This document shows, in pieces, positions 1-11,659 of a stretch of 64,000 bases of DNA. Source of the stretch: Epiperipatus broadwayi (lineage: Eukaryota; Onychophora; Udeonychophora; Euonychophora; Peripatidae); contig JAQFVV010012402.1 of the NCBI GenBank assembly GCA_028023455.1, positions 10,582,292 through 10,646,291 on the forward strand, read 5' to 3'. Position numbers and translations under genes: made by a program. Position 1 is the stretch's first letter; every line of letters starts with the position of its first letter. The notes under the pieces were generated by a model that was given only the letters and a program-made list of their open reading frames with translations, made no database searches and was not told where the DNA came from.

Positions 1-790
1 CTAGAGCTGAGAGAGCAAGAATAAATAAATCCAGAATGTAGAATCAGAGTTCTCAATTATCCGGTAACTTTGCCATTTCCCATGTGTCTCTATATGAGTT
101 GTCAGGCACCAGGTTCCTATTTTTATTCTTAATATCATTAGTAATTTTATTACCTGTACCTTGGATGTCCCGGTCCACCTGCCCAAAGATCAATTTACAT
201 CTAGTAATCCATATTGTGTACAATGTAAAAGTAGATAGCCTGATGTGAGTGTAGATCTCTTTTGTATGGCTGTTTTCAGTTATAAAAGGTCCCCTATATC
301 CACCAAAAAGACCTCTGATATCTCTGTCATATGGCTCAATCTAGGACAGGAATAGAAAATGTTATGTATGGTTTCCTCATCTCTCTCTCATAGTCTACAT
401 AGGAGACCTAGCTTCCTAAAGCCCCTCCTCCACACAAGGAAAGTATTGGTAGGCAGGGCTGCAAGGTTTAGCTTGACCAAGAAATCCATATATCTTGGTT
501 CTAGATACTAACTCATAGCTCTCTTGATTATTCCTTTGTTACTTATTCCAAGTTCCACCTGATGGGGCTTTGGTTCCTGTAAGTTTTTCTATTGGATAAT
601 CACTACCACAAATACACAATTCCCTCTGGGCATATTTCCATATTTCATTAATCCATAGGCTCTGAGTAGGTGGGGGAGTATCAGTAGGCTCTATTGGCAG
701 TTCAATGTCAGGTTCTGATCTCTTTATGTAAATTATATGAAGCATATTTACCACTTTTTGCTCATATATGATGAAAAAAAGGTTCATTTT
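1..790 (-). pseudogene. LINE relic, 3' part of ORF2 with RT zinc-binding (zf-RVT-like) motif
   Basis: Conceptual minus-strand translation around 340-520 gives, across frames, FLVKLNLAALPTNTFLVWRR then a block ending ERDEETIHNIFYSCP. This is the pattern seen in the zinc-binding region that follows reverse transcriptase in some L1/Tx1- and I-like non-LTR elements: a basic RRG-type turn, then C-x2-C, EET, H and C. Stops and frame changes are frequent and one expected cysteine is replaced by a stop, so this is dead. Open stretches of 61 codons (1-186) and 82 codons (539-787) on the same strand are probably fragments of the same element. It may continue beyond the left edge. Clade assignment is a guess; the relic status is fairly sure. 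Confidence 0.5.
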
Positions 791-1500
791 GCAACAGTAG
801 TAATTATTTATAAATGAATTAAACTGTTAAAAATCATTAGATTGAAAGATTTATCTGATGTAAAAAGCTAATACTTATTGTGCAATTATTCTACGTCTTT
901 AGTAAACAGAGAAGAATGGTGCAACTATATTCTTAAACAGAAAAAAGAATAAAGAATCAATTCAAGACGTGAACTATGAAATGGCATTATAACACAATTC
1001 ATTAGAAACTAAATATAATGAACAAATGAAAAGATAAATAATAACAAAAGATATTTTCAATATTTAATTTTACAGACTTGGCCATTCGGCAGACAGATTA
1101 TAACTTTCAATTCCAGTTTTTTTTTCAAAGCACTTATTCAGTGTAGTGACTAGCTGAAATCAAATTCAACCTTAATATTAACACTAAATATTAAAAATAT
1201 ATACCATTCTTCAATAATAAATCTTCCAGGGTGGCACCTTTTTATTAATTTTGAATATTGTCTGCATATGGAACACTGCTTTTTTGTTGTTTTCTATTTA
1301 ATTTTTGATTTTATATTGTTCACTTTACATTAAAATGCACTCATTTTCTATTTTATTGCACTATTGGATCACTTAAAATCCATCAATTTTCAAGTACAGA
1401 CATTATTCTTAATTCTTTAATATAATGATCTTCCCACTTCAAATAATTATGGTACATCAGGATGCTATGGTTTACCTCATTGCTTATTCATTTTTTTATG
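791..1500. other. AT-rich sequence, nothing recognised
   Basis: Low-complexity A/T-rich DNA with no open frame of interest, no tRNA-like boxes and no repeat shared with the rest of the window that I could find. Confidence 0.5.
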
Positions 1501-1501
1501 T

Positions 1502-1585
1502 ATCAAAGCGTTAGTCGGAAAGCAAACCCCAGGACAACTGCTTGTAAGGTGGCTGTGCTAACCACTCAGCCACCAACGCTTGACT
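1502..1585 (-). repeat. tRNA-derived SINE head (fragment)
   Basis: Read on the minus strand this begins GCGTTGGTGGCTGAGTGG, a good RNA polymerase III A box (TGGCTGAGTGG). A B-box-like GGTTTGCTTTCC follows about 45 nt later. The two SINE copies near 14.0 kb and 51.2 kb share the GCGTTG-type start and the same box spacing. No A-rich tail is visible next to it, so this copy looks truncated. A real tRNA gene is unlikely because the arms do not pair as a full cloverleaf and the B box is degenerate. Confidence 0.6.
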
Positions 1586-1924
1586 GCTTATTTATTTTTA
1601 ACTCCAAGAACTTCGCCTTTGGCTACCATTTGTTTCATCAATATTAATTCATTTTATTGATCACAACATGATAAACTTACTTTTTTTATTTTGATCATAT
1701 ATCTAAAATGTTTATCATTAATATCCATATAACATCCCAAGTGATCTTCAACATGGCAGTGATAAAATATCCAGGATTTTTTTATAATATTTTGTTTTAT
1801 TATATATTCAGGATGCTACCTAATATATTTTTGGCCAAAACTTACCTGATTATTATATAATTATCCAAGTCTATTTGATAATGTTAGATATATTCTCATT
1901 TTCAAAACTTTTCATACAATATTG

Positions 1925-2070
1925 ACATTCATTGTGAAGCCAGAGTAATCAATGGATGCAAAAAAGGTTACTCTGGCTTGCCGGGTGGCACTATTTTATG
2001 GAAAATTTTGCCCATTTTAGAAACTTGTGTAAGCAAAGGGAATGGTGTTCATGTGATATTCTCATATTAC
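1925..2070. repeat. Palindromic MITE family A, copy 1 (collapsed hairpin)
   Basis: Contains AGCCAGAGTAATCAATGGATG followed almost at once by its inverse GGTTACTCTGGCTT, then the family's right end (GGCACTATTTTATGG...TTTTGCCCATTTTAG and GTTCATGTGATATT). It matches the larger copies at 3.1, 4.0 and 33 kb but has lost the middle. Confidence 0.6.
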
Positions 2071-2294
2071 ATATAATCAAGTTATCACATAATTCCAGCC
2101 TTTGGTGATAATTATCCTGATAAAAAAATGACAATACAACTTGACTTATAAACCACATGAATTTGTTTTTGGAATGGTGTTCATGTGATATTCTCATATT
2201 ACATATAATCAAGTTATCACATAATTCCAGCCTTTGGTGATAATTATCCTGATAAAAAAATGACACTTATAAACCACATGAATTTGTTTTTGAA
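2039..2294. repeat. 132-bp tandem duplication
   Basis: The segment starting GGAATGGTGTTCATGTG at 2039 is repeated from 2171 with nearly perfect identity. The second copy has a short deletion where the first has ATACAACTTGA. The unit includes the end of the family A MITE at 1925-2070, so the duplication happened after that insertion. Confidence 0.85.
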
Positions 2295-3090
2295 ATGACA
2301 CAAAATAGCCACAAATTCATATCATTAGAAAAATCTAAAACTGACAACCCACTTCAAAGAACCACAAGAAACTTTGCAAAACAATATGTTAACATATTGC
2401 TGAAAAGTATACAATTTCTATAAACAATGACATCCTCAATGGCTAACAGGCTGAAAACAAAGATAAATTTATTGACTTCAAAATCCATTTTGAATATGCT
2501 ATTTAGCATTTTAAGTTGGAGATTCCACTCATTATTCTATTCAAGCAATAAATTGAAACCAAATTAGAAAACTTAATCCTGTTACCATCTTAGCATTTAC
2601 AATAAACACAACTTTTAACATTAAAAAATCTCAAGCATATATGATAAATTACCATATGACAATTAAATGCAAAATTATTTTCTGGACTGAATAAAAATAA
2701 AAACTAATCAAATCTTAAGATCAATTTTTAATTGATGATATCAATATCATTAAAAAAAATTTAATATTTTTTACTGATAAATTGATACCCATTCACCAAA
2801 CAATGTTTGGTAACAAAATAAAATATCCAATCTAACAAGATATACTATATATTAAAAAATTAGCCAACTGAGTTATTTGATCACAGTACAGTCATATTTT
2901 ATATATACTTATAACTATGTAATCTTGCATACTGGCATATATAGAAAATTTGATACTTTGTGACATACTACTTGCAATTTGCTTGAATAATTATATCAAA
3001 AACTAATCTAAAATAATAATAATGTTTTTGTGTATTTTTCCAATATAATAAATAACACTAAGTCACTATTTAGAGTTATAAGTATTGCTA
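2295..3090. other. AT-rich sequence, nothing recognised
   Basis: No open frame, RNA box or shared repeat seen; only scattered A/T runs. Confidence 0.5.
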
Positions 3091-3094
3091 TTTT

Positions 3095-3442
3095 ACATAG
3101 AGGCTAAACTCCTTGTACATTCCTGTCACTCAATGCAAGGCAGAGTAATCAATAAAATCTGGAATTGAAAATATTGTTGTTTTTTCATTTTAGACTCAAA
3201 AGCTTTGTAGTTAACTAATAAGGTAAAAGGTGGCTGCTGGAAGGTTGCATTAGATCCTATGATCTAGATGCAATACTCTCAGATCCAAGGCTCCTCACTG
3301 ATGAAAGCCACAATCTAGAAACTAATCTGGTATTGGATGAACATTCTTGCATCCGTTGATTACTCTGGCTTGTTCTGAGTGGCACTAATGACTTTGTGTA
3401 AACAGCTTGTGTAAGCATATAGAAAGGTGATCATGTGATATT
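3095..3442. repeat. Palindromic MITE family A, copy 2
   Basis: Left arm carries GGCAGAGTAATCAATAAAATC; right arm carries GCATCCGTTGATTACTCTGG and ends GGTGATCATGTGATATT. Between them is the family's central piece (AGATCCAAGGCTCCTCACTG, GAAAGCCACAATCTAG) and a TAGTTAACTAATAAGG-type segment also found in the copies near 32.7 and 33.6 kb. Confidence 0.7.
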
Positions 3443-3984
3443 GATATTTTTATGTATACAAATCAATTTCTGAAAGAATTGACTAAAACTTCATTAGCGT
3501 TTCCATATGTTTTCTAGGAAGAAATATCTCTGTTTTTATATATATATAATGGCAAGATCACCCAATGTGGATAAATAATAGATTGACATCAATATTATTA
3601 GAAAAATCAGTATTTAGTTAAATTACAATAGGAAATTATTACCATGAATGTTTGTAATAGCACTTGTAAATTTTTTGGACTGCAAATCTAAACATTCCCT
3701 TCTAATATTAATTTCTACACATTATCATAAGTCAAAACATACCTCATGCTTTATCTCTTAAAAGCATTATTTGAGGACAAAAAATAATAAAATAGCATTC
3801 TTTAAGGCATTTTCTCATTTTATAGCCCACAGCACATCTTATCCATTTACATCATTATTGATGTAATTTAAAAAAAAATATCATATCTCCAGAAAGCTGG
3901 TATTTACCTTCTTTTGTACAGAACTTTTAAAGCAAATGAAACCATAAATGCTTAGTCTTGTTGACAAAATATTATTCATGCAGT
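3443..3984. other. AT-rich spacer between two family A copies
   Basis: No coding potential or recognised repeat. Confidence 0.5.
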
Positions 3985-4362
3985 ATATTAATTAAAACAG
4001 GCAACTCTCCATACAGTAGTGCCACTCAGTGCCAGCCAGGTAATCAATGGATGCCAGAAGGCCTGTGCATAAAATCCCCATCTAGTGCCTACTTATTCAA
4101 TATCTCCAGATTAGTTTCTGGCTTGTGACCTTCATTAGTGAGGAGCTTTGGATCTGAGAGCACTGCACCTAGATCTTAGGATCTAGAAACTAGTCTGGGG
4201 ATATTGGTTGAGTAGGCACTAGATGTGGATTTTATGCACAAGCCTTCTAGCATCCATTGATTACTCTGGCTGGCACTGAGTGGTACTACTGTAAGGAAAG
4301 TTTTGCCTGTTTTAATAACAATTATGTGCAAGCACAAGAAATGGTGATCATGTGATATATTA
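3985..4362. repeat. Palindromic MITE family A, copy 3 (best-formed)
   Basis: Two inverted arms are clear: AACTCTCCATACAGTAGTGC ... AATCAATGGATGCCAGAAGG on the left, and CTTCTAGCATCCATTGATTA ... GGTACTACTGTAAGGAAAGT on the right. The centre reads GAGGAGCTTTGGATCTGAGA then CTAGATCTTAGGATCTAG. The right terminus is GAAATGGTGATCATGTGATA. No transposase is present, so it is a non-autonomous foldback-type element. Confidence 0.75.
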
Positions 4363-4794
4363 ATTAAAGTTGTTCAAGAGAATAGATAATCATAAGTCTA
4401 GTTATTTCATATATGGGCAATTCATATTTAACTATTTCAACCAAGGCTTCATTTTAAATGTGGATATTCTGATAATTAATTGATTAATAAAAAAATATAG
4501 TAGTATAAAATATAATAAAACTTCCAGCATCTTCTCTAAAATTTCAACTATGATATAACCTTTCAGTGAGAAAAAAAAAACTAGAATTTTCCAGAAGTCA
4601 CATATAGCTAAACAAATTTCTATTTAGGACTGAAATAAAATGTATTCTATGTAACTTTTCACATTTTTTAAATGAACACCTAGATATGGTTATTTGACTA
4701 AACATATGTATTGTGTAAAATTCATACAACTTTTGGGCATAGGTTTCTTCAAGAAAGTTTTAGTAGCATTCTTCATTATATCACAAATAATAAT
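4363..4794. other. AT-rich sequence, nothing recognised
   Basis: No gene, RNA or shared repeat seen. Confidence 0.45.
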
Positions 4795-4998
4795 AAGACA
4801 TAGAGGCAAAACTCTCCATACAGTAGTGCCACTCAGTGCAAGCCAGAGTAATCAGTGGATGCAGGAAGGTTTGTGCACAAAATCCCTATCTAGTGCCCAC
4901 TGATCCAATATCCCCATGCTAGTTTCTAGTTTGTGGCTTTCATAAGTAGAAGCATTAGATCTGAGAGCACTGCACCTAGATCTTAGGATCTAAAGGTA
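4795..4998. repeat. Palindromic MITE family A, copy 4 (left half)
   Basis: Has the left arm (AAACTCTCCATACAGTAGTG, AGAGTAATCAGTGGATGCAG) and the central CTAGATCTTAGGATCTA, then stops before the right arm. Confidence 0.7.
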
Positions 4999-5364
4999 AT
5001 AATGTGATGTTTCATGGTTAAATAATGATAAGAGAAGCTTCTTAATTCTACTCAGAATTTTTGGTTATGTGGTTCTTAATTTACAATTTAATCATTTTTT
5101 TTTTGCAATTATTCAAAAATTAAGTAGTAATATGAGAATGCATCGATAGAAATATATGAAATCAAGTAGTTTTTATCTGAAACTAAGAATATTCAATTGC
5201 CTCTGGCTTTATTTCAACTATGGAAATCTCTTACATGTTATATATAATAATATAATTATTACTGCAAAAAAATTTAGGATATTGCACTATAATTTTATGA
5301 TTTAATATCAAACAGGAAAAAACAGTGAAGTGGGTAATTATGTTTATATTATGAGCTTATATCA
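4999..5364. other. AT-rich sequence, nothing recognised
   Basis: No coding or repeat signal beyond A/T runs. Confidence 0.45.
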
Positions 5365-5430
5365 TCAATACATCACATGATCACCATCTCTATACTAGCA
5401 CATAATTGTTGTATGGAGAGTTTTACCTTT
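5365..5430. repeat. Family A MITE, terminal fragment
   Basis: ATCACATGATCACCATCTCTA, then TACTAGCACATAATTGTTGT and ATGGAGAGTTTTACC are the outer end of the family only. Confidence 0.6.
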
Positions 5431-6025
5431 GTTTATCATCAACACATCTAAATAAAAAACTAACAATTGATATTTTTTAGATAAAAAGTATTAAATAAGG
5501 ATAATAATAAAAATTCTAACTTTTGGAATATTTTTATGGGTTAATTTAGGTTAAAACCATACATTGGTAGAAATTTTGTTTCTGAGTATTAGGTACTAAA
5601 TGTTATTACTAATGCATAGTATTTTTTTGTTGTTGACTTACCTGTTATGTTCAAATGAGTGTTTTGTTTAAACAATGAGCATTGCCAATTGCTCAACAAG
5701 CTTTGTGATAAATGCTTAGCCAGAGAAAGAATTTAAAATATCTCTGTCAGGAACCTTCCCCCCAAACCTCTGACCATGGTTTTGTGCTTTGGCACTCCTC
5801 AGAGAGGCACTAGGATAGCTTCAGACACTTGATCTACAAATATCAACCCAAAGCCAGCATTTATTTAAAAGTTATCTATTGAATGGAAAATCTGAAAATT
5901 TCAAACACCTACATGTCTTTAAATCCAGCTATCCAACTCAAATAGCTATATGGGGCTGAGAGATCTTCAGCCAAACCATATATTAGTAATCTTAGCAATA
6001 TAAATAACATCGCATAAAACTTACA
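5431..6025. other. Unassigned sequence with a slightly GC-richer patch
   Basis: Mostly AT-rich. At 5685-5720 it carries TGCCAATTGCTCAACAAGC, the core of the palindrome just downstream. A less AT-rich patch at 5745-5960 has no open frame or known motif. Confidence 0.4.
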
Positions 6026-6029
6026 GTAG

Positions 6030-6245
6030 AGTTTATAAATAGTCAAATAAAAAATAGAGACATAGGTCACATGACTCTATTCTCTTAAGTTTGTAAGATA
6101 TAAATAGTGAGCATTGCCAATTGCTCAACAAGCTTTAGCATTTATTACAAAGCTTGTTGAGCAATTGGCAATACTCATTGTTTATATCTTACAAGATTAA
6201 GAGAATGGGGTCATATGATCTATGACTATTTTTATTTGACTAGTC
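6030..6245. repeat. Palindromic element, arms about 100 bp
   Basis: The left arm (AGTCAAATAAAAAATAGAGA ... GAGCATTGCCAATTGCTCAA) is inverted on the right (TTGAGCAATTGGCAATACTC ... ATCTATGACTATTTTTATTT) around a short centre (TTTAGCATTTATTAC). A half copy lies at about 5665-5700. It is a hairpin-forming MITE or a local inverted duplication. Confidence 0.75.
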
Positions 6246-6950
6246 TTTAGTTTATTTGTAAATAACTTCGTTTTATATAATACCAAATACTCTAACATCA
6301 GTATTTGCTTAATATGAATAAATCTTGTAGACAAGAAAAAAGTAATACTGTTTAATGTGAAATTAGTTATAAAATAATTAAAAACAATGTTCAACAACAA
6401 CATTCCATCGTTTGTTTTCAAACAAAAAAATTTTTAAATATTTTTTATATGATATGATACAACAAAATTTCCTTTGTCTGAATCATTTATTTAAAAAAAA
6501 TCTAATTTTTCATAACACACGCTTATTTTCTATAATCTTTTTTTAAATCTTTTTTATTTTATTTTCAAGCAAAGAATGAAACAAAAACAATGGGAAAATA
6601 CAAATGTTTAAAAAAAATTTGAAAGAAATGTTCTCTTTTAAAAAGATTTTGCTTTTTTGTTTAAAAAAAAACATCTAAATTTTATAGAAAACATTAGTAC
6701 TTTTTAATTTAAATTTTATTTTATAAAAAATAAAATTAATATAAAAAAAATACCAATATAGTTTAATTAATCCCCCCCCCCCTCCGTCAATTTAAGTATT
6801 GGTAAATAATTATCACAAAATCAAAAAATAAAGAATTCTGTCATTAATGTTAAAAAGTTTAATCTGTTCAATCTATTTATAAAGAATAATAAATATATTT
6901 CTGTGGCTTGTTACAGATATTACTAAGTATATTAATAATTTGCTACATTA
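6246..6950. other. AT-rich sequence with homopolymer runs
   Basis: Long A and T runs and a C12 run near 6771-6782 precede CTCCGTCAATTT. No gene seen. Confidence 0.5.
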
Positions 6951-7465
6951 TAAATATATAGATTTATAAAATGTAGATAGGAAGACAAATAAATAGATAA
7001 AAAAGAGATAAATAAACATGTAGACAAGTAGGAAGAGATAGAAAATTAAATAAGTAGACAGATAGAAAGATAGATATTTATATAGAACAATGGTCAGATA
7101 TACATATAAATAAGTATATCAATATGTATATTGTTAAACTAATTGGTAGAGAAGAGAACAGATAAGTAGATAGATAGTTGGATGGATGGATAGATATTAT
7201 ATTGATTAATGTATATAGTTAGATAGATAGTTAAACAGATAGCTAGATGAATCATATCAATTTAGTAAAGCTACATATGTAAGGAAGTAGACTGATTGGG
7301 AAATAACTAGATTGAAGGATAGAAACACACAAACAAATAATTAAGTAGATATGGCCAGAAATGCAGATCAATAGATGGATAGATAAATAAATAGATAGGT
7401 TGAAAGGCAGTTGACTATACAAAAATAAATACATAAATAGAATAGGCAAATGGACAGACAACATA
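6950..7465. repeat. Degenerate GATA/AGATAGAT-rich tract
   Basis: Imperfect tetranucleotide repeats (AGATAGAT, TAGATAGATAG, AAATAGATA) run for about 500 bp. The apparent Tyr/Leu/Ser-rich minus-strand ORF at 7252-7464 is a by-product of this repeat. Confidence 0.7.
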
Positions 7466-8290
7466 CTATTTTTTTAATTATTGTTAATGTATATATTGCA
7501 TTATTAATTTATCATTTACGATTAATAAATAAATCACAAAATAAACAATTAGGATGAATAACGTCATTGCCGAGACAATGTTGCTATGGTGATCTTTAGA
7601 AACAGTGCCAGCAAAATATTTACATAATAAAGTAGTAAAATTCCAATGTTCAATTTGAAAAAAATCTTTTTTTTTTTTTTAATTTTACTTTGAAATGCAA
7701 TAGCCATAATTGTTTCACTGTTCCATATTTTCTTTTTTTATGGAACCAATAACTTTTTCCCATTCATATTCCTCTCAGTCTTAATACCACCAAATCTTTA
7801 AATCTTGAATTCTGTTTGAAAATATATACCTCTGAACTTATTTTTGTTCTCAAGTGATTTTGTAAACAGTCTTATGCTCTGAAAAATAATAAAAAAATTT
7901 CTTTTAACTGTTAGCATATTTTTGTTTTATGGCTTTTGCATAAAGTTAATAATTACCATCTTTTTAATCTTGAAGAATGGCGTTTTTTATGCAGGATACT
8001 TATATAAAACTTTTTCTTCTGGTGACTTTTTATTTTGTATAATCTGTTTAAGAAGGTCATGAATTAAAAAATTGAAAAACTCAAGCAATTGCTTCAAATA
8101 TTTGCCCTGCATTTGATCAACTTCATCACAAGGAATAATTTAATAAACTTCCACAAGAATTCTGTCAAAATTTTGTTCTATCATTGTTTTTTGTTTTCAT
8201 TCTAAAAATAATTTTTTTGCTAAAACTAATACAATTTATATTTTTTCTTCATGATAGTACATTACTTTCTAATCACTATTTGAAAAGCAT
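7466..8290. other. AT-rich sequence, nothing recognised
   Basis: No gene or repeat family identified. Confidence 0.45.
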
Positions 8291-8792
8291 CAATTGTTAT
8301 CTTAATTTTACATATTGGTAAATGCAAGCTATATATAAGTCATGTGACATCTGACTTTTTATTATTACTATTATTATTTTGCTGTTGGGCTTTGGCTAAA
8401 TTAAATGGCTAAGCCTATTAATATATGGAGTATCTGAATTAAGTTCAGGCCCATATAATTTTTTCAGTTGGAGAGCTGACTTTAAAGACATGCAGATGTC
8501 TAAAAGTTTCAGATCTTCTTCTTGACAATTATCTTTTAGATAAATGCTTTGCTTAAAGTTGTTTTTTTTTAATCTAGTGTCCCAACTCTTCACTGAAGAG
8601 ACCCATAGATCGAAACCGGGATGGGGACAATCTAAGATAAAGATGATTTGAATGCCTTCTCTTGTAGTAGCATTTATCATAATAATAAAAAAAGCTTGTT
8701 AGAGTTCATTAGCATGCTCTTAATTTTACATATTGGTAAAGGCAAGCTATGTATAAGTCATGTGACATCTGACTTTTTATTATTACTATTTA
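8291..8792. repeat. 72-bp direct repeat flanking about 350 bp
   Basis: CTTAATTTTACATATTGGTA through TCATGTGACATCTGACTTTT occurs at about 8300-8370 and again at 8719-8788 with a few changes. The interval between them is distinctly less AT-rich in places (ATAGATCGAAACCGGGATGG near 8610) and holds a 94-codon minus-strand open frame with no family resemblance. The arrangement suggests an insertion bracketed by a duplicated flank, or two adjacent copies of an unknown repeat. Confidence 0.5.
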
Positions 8793-9489
8793 ATAAAAAA
8801 ACAAACTTTTTAAATTTTATTAAATGTTGATTTTTCAAAAATTATCAAAGGAACGTGCTATTTTAGTTAACCTGAAATTTAAGTATAATGATGCAATAAC
8901 ATATTTAAGAGCTAAGCACTCTTGAATCAAATCTCAATCATATTTCTATTGCTTAAATATCACATGATGTCCAGAAAAAATAATTATTAGATTATTACTT
9001 TTTTAAAATATAGTTACATTTAAATCGTATTCTATTTTTAAAAAGCTTAGACAGACTATTCCAGATCTACTTTTTAAACCTAAAGTTTTTCAAAAATCTT
9101 TTACTTATAAATATTTGGTGTTATTGTTTTCAGAAATCTTTCCCAGCTTAATCATATTTTTATTATTACATTACATTTTCTACATCATTAAAATAGCTTT
9201 CTGGAAATTTGCTGCTTTACTTAAGATCTTTCTGTTTTTCTTACAACTCTTGCTTTGTTTAAATGTAAATTTAGCTATTAAATTTTATTCTTATATTTGT
9301 AATATTTCATTTTTCACTTGACTTTCTTTAAAAGTCATGATTCTTTATATTAATCAATGGCTCAGTTCTTATTGTATCTTTTTTAATGCTTTCCATTATT
9401 TTAATTTCTGATTTAAAATACTTCTAAAGATACATGCAATATTCTGTTTAGGTAATCAGATTTGGAGAAATATTTATTAAATCACTAAA
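8793..9489. other. AT-rich sequence, nothing recognised
   Basis: No gene, RNA or repeat recognised. Confidence 0.45.
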
Positions 9490-9685
9490 CATTGCATGAT
9501 CACCATTTCTTATGCTTGCAGTACTCTTAGATCTAAGGCTCCTCACTGATGAAAGCCACAAGCTAGAAACTAGTCTGGGGATAGGGATTTTATGCACAAG
9601 CCTTCTGGCATCCGTTGATTACTCTGGCTTGCACTAAGTGGCACTATTGTATGGAGAGTTTTGCCTGTTTTAGAAATATTTATAT
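9490..9685. repeat. Palindromic MITE family A, copy 5 (partial)
   Basis: Starts at the outer end (TTGCATGATCACCATTTCTT), jumps to the central piece (AGATCTAAGGCTCCTCACTG) and runs through the right arm (GGCATCCGTTGATTACTCTG, ATTGTATGGAGAGTTTTGCC). The left arm is deleted. Confidence 0.65.
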
Positions 9686-10912
9686 AGTATAAAAATTTGA
9701 AAAATGTTAATGTACAAAATCAATTCGTCAATTATTATATATTTGATGTTGTGTGAATATTTTTTATGATATATTGTAGTGTTTATTTTTATTTATTAAA
9801 AAATACTTTTATATTCTGCACTATATTTCATGGTAAATGTGAATAAAGGCAAAAGATAATGTATGTAAAATTCAACTTATGCAAAAAGTTTTCAAATGCT
9901 TCAGTTCTATAAAGAGAATATACTTTAAATAGATATTTCTTTCTTAATTATATTTACTATTCTGTGAGTAGTAGATTTGAGTATGTTTGTTCGGGATCAA
10001 AGACTTTATAGCAGTGTAATATTGCATGTATTTACCAAATCCATGATCAAGAATTCAAATCTGAAGAATTTTTTAAAATTGCAAACAAACTTAATGTTTT
10101 TCTTGGTAGGTAGTCCACCCAAATCCAGTCCATCTCACTGTATAAAAATGGTCAATAAATAGATATCTAGCTATTATTATTTAGTATATAAGGGTCCTAG
10201 ATTTAATCTGATGGAGTAAAGATTTAAGAATTAGAGAATTCAGAATTATTTTTTAAGCCCAATAAATAACCATTATAATATTTGTACTATTATAAAGATA
10301 AAAAATAGATACTGTGGTGTAGCTACTATTATTGATGATAGAAGTGTTTTATTTAATCTATGACTAGCTTTACTTTCTAATCAGTGGCCACTTTTGATTA
10401 TTGCTAAAGAAAAAAGAAAGCAATATTTCTATTAGAAGGAATTAATGAACCAGAATCAGATTATGAAAATATGCTTTCACTGCTGTTTTGGGTCCATTGA
10501 TTAATTTATGCCTGTATAAAATAGTTACAGAATAAATCAAAAGAGAGAGAGAAATTACTGCTTTCTAATACCTTAATAAGTTGGCTATCATAAACCTAGA
10601 TTAAGAAAGTAAAGACACCAAAACAGCACATGATCACCATTTGATATTGCTACTGAGCATTAGAAAAGTAAACAAATCTCAGTTTAATTAATTAAAAATC
10701 AGACTATTGTGCTCAGTTTTTCACTTTGATGCTCAAACACCACATGACCACTTTAGAAACTAAAATATCTTTCTTTTGGTAAATATGTATAGATATAAAT
10801 GATTAAATTTAAGTATCAATTTGAGACTATCAAAATATAATAATAAATTCAATGATTTTAAAAGTTATTTATTTTAAAAGTAAAAATAAATATCTATAAA
10901 ATATTAATTTAA
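9686..10912. other. AT-rich sequence with two short family A end-like motifs
   Basis: CACATGATCACCATTT near 10627 and CACCACATGACCAC near 10737 resemble the family A terminus, but no arms follow. A 61-codon frame at 9977 has no recognisable similarity. Confidence 0.4.
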
Positions 10913-10913
10913 A

Positions 10914-11592
10914 TACAGAAATAAAACAAACTAACTCCTTTTTTTTAAAACTTGATTTATTATGACTATAATCATGAAAAAGAAATCCGACGTTTCGACT
11001 ATTTTTTATAGTCTTTTTCAAGGCACCCTAAAATAAAATATATATACACAATAAATATCACATATTCCAAAAAAAAAAAAAAATTAAATTAATTAAAAAT
11101 TACAAAATATAAAATATATCCATAACCAAAATTTTCTTTTTTTTTACCTTATCTCACTCCCCTTTCCTATTACAATCACAACTTAAACACAACTAATTCC
11201 TTTTTAAAATTCTATATATATCAAATAAAAACTTTTAATTAAAAACATATTATTTTCTTTTAATTAAAAGTTTTTATTTGATATATATAGAATTTTAAAA
11301 AGGAATTAGTTGTGTTTAAGTTGTGATTGTAATAGGAAAGGGGAGTGAGATAAGGTAAAAAAAAAGAAAATTTTGGTTATGGATATATTCTATATTTTGT
11401 AATTTTTAATTAATTTAATTTTTTTTTTTTTTTTGGAATATGTGATATTTATTGTGTATATATATTTTATTTTAGTGTGCCTTGAAAAAGACTATAAAAA
11501 ATAGTCGAAACGTCGGATTTCTTTTTCATGATTATAGTCATAATAAATCAAGTTTTAAAAAGAATGAGTTAGTTTGTTTTATTTCTATATTA
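10914..11592. repeat. Near-perfect 0.68-kb palindrome with CGAAACGTCGG stem-loop motif (possibly Penelope-like)
   Basis: The left arm begins AAAACAAACTAACTCC and is mirrored by GAGTTAGTTTGTTTT at the right end. The centre is near 11250 (CTTTTAATTAAAA / TTTTAATTAAAAG). Each arm contains, in inverse orientation, a hairpin GACTAT-loop-ATAGTC followed by GAAACGTCGG (plus strand about 11485-11518, minus strand about 10985-11020). A hairpin followed by GAAAC is widespread in terminal repeats of Penelope-like retroelements, where hammerhead ribozymes have been described. Here the expected CTGATGA box is CTTGAAA and the stem III segment is very short, so ribozyme activity is doubtful. No reverse transcriptase is present. 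The family assignment is inference. Confidence 0.7.
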
Positions 11593-11659
11593 GATATATA
11601 TGAACTATTTTGAAAAAAAGAACTGTGTGCTGGATATATTAAATTATTTAATTTAAATA

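Noticed and set aside
7252-7464. 70-codon Leu/Tyr-rich membrane-like frame
   Set aside because: Lies wholly in the degenerate GATA repeat tract.
8396-8680. 94-codon minus-strand frame as a gene
   Set aside because: No recognisable domain, lies between direct repeats and has no supporting context.
11478-11522. Active hammerhead ribozyme
   Set aside because: The core CTGATGA is CTTGAAA and stem III is essentially absent; only a family resemblance is claimed.
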